A stretch of 6,215 nt of DNA from Methylophilaceae bacterium (GTDB lineage Bacteria > Pseudomonadota > Gammaproteobacteria > Burkholderiales > Methylophilaceae). The DNA lies in contig JADGRN010000090.1 of assembly GCA_017880825.1 (NCBI GenBank), positions 1 through 6,215 on the forward strand, given 5' to 3'. The notes under the pieces were generated by a model. It ran no database searches, was not told the origin of the DNA, and saw only the letters and a list, made by a program, of their open reading frames with translations. Shown piece by piece: positions 6,174 to 6,215 of this stretch. The first letter of the stretch is position 1. Every line of letters begins with the position of its first letter. Both the position numbers and the translations under genes were made by a program.

Positions 6174-6215
6174 TTATATTTTTTCAAGGCCAACTGGCGG
6201 CCAGTTTTCCAGCTT
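6174..6215 (-). CDS. rpoA: RNA polymerase alpha subunit, last 13 codons (truncated by window edge)
   Basis: Reading the - strand from the window edge gives [13 protein letters not shown] followed by TAA (6176-6174). The LENWPP motif is the conserved end of the alpha C-terminal domain (E. coli ends RLENWPPASIADE), and the position directly upstream of rplQ is where rpoA always lies in proteobacteria. Only the tail is present, so nothing can be said about the rest of the protein. Confidence 0.95.
   Translation of the reverse strand, partial: KLENWPPVGLEKI

Overview
This window looks like ordinary chromosome from a betaproteobacterium, possibly a Nitrosomonadales or Methylophilaceae relative. 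The basis is the gene content, the close similarity of Dut, L28, L33, L17 and the RpoA tail to gamma/betaproteobacterial forms, and a base composition that looks about half G+C by eye. The lineage is an inference from recalled protein families, not from a search.

Layout. On the + strand, from the left edge to about 1.3 kb, lie the 3' end of coaBC (coenzyme A synthesis), dut (dUTPase), and then rpmB-rpmG (ribosomal proteins L28 and L33). The rpm pair has its own strong-looking extended -10 promoter and ends at a bidirectional intrinsic terminator. Facing it on the - strand is a three-gene unit read from 5.3 kb down to 1.35 kb: mgtE (CBS-regulated Mg2+ channel/transporter), an MscS-family mechanosensitive channel that overlaps mgtE by ATGA, and a membrane fatty acid desaturase 44 bp further on. 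Divergent from mgtE is a small glutaredoxin-like CxxC protein (+). It converges on rplQ (L17), preceded on its own strand by the last 13 codons of rpoA. These two are the tail of the ribosomal alpha operon. A 22-bp perfect palindrome serves as the shared terminator between the glutaredoxin-like gene and rplQ.

Functionally, the middle block concerns the cell membrane: Mg2+ entry, tension-gated ion release and lipid unsaturation. It sits between two sets of translation and nucleotide housekeeping genes. Every protein-coding stretch can be assigned to a known family, and I see no mobile element, CRISPR array, tRNA or rRNA. I do not see a previously undescribed system. The points most worth a second look are the transposase-like C-terminal tail of the desaturase, the very long symmetric terminator that includes the last codons of the glutaredoxin-like gene, and the coupled mgtE/MscS/desaturase arrangement.
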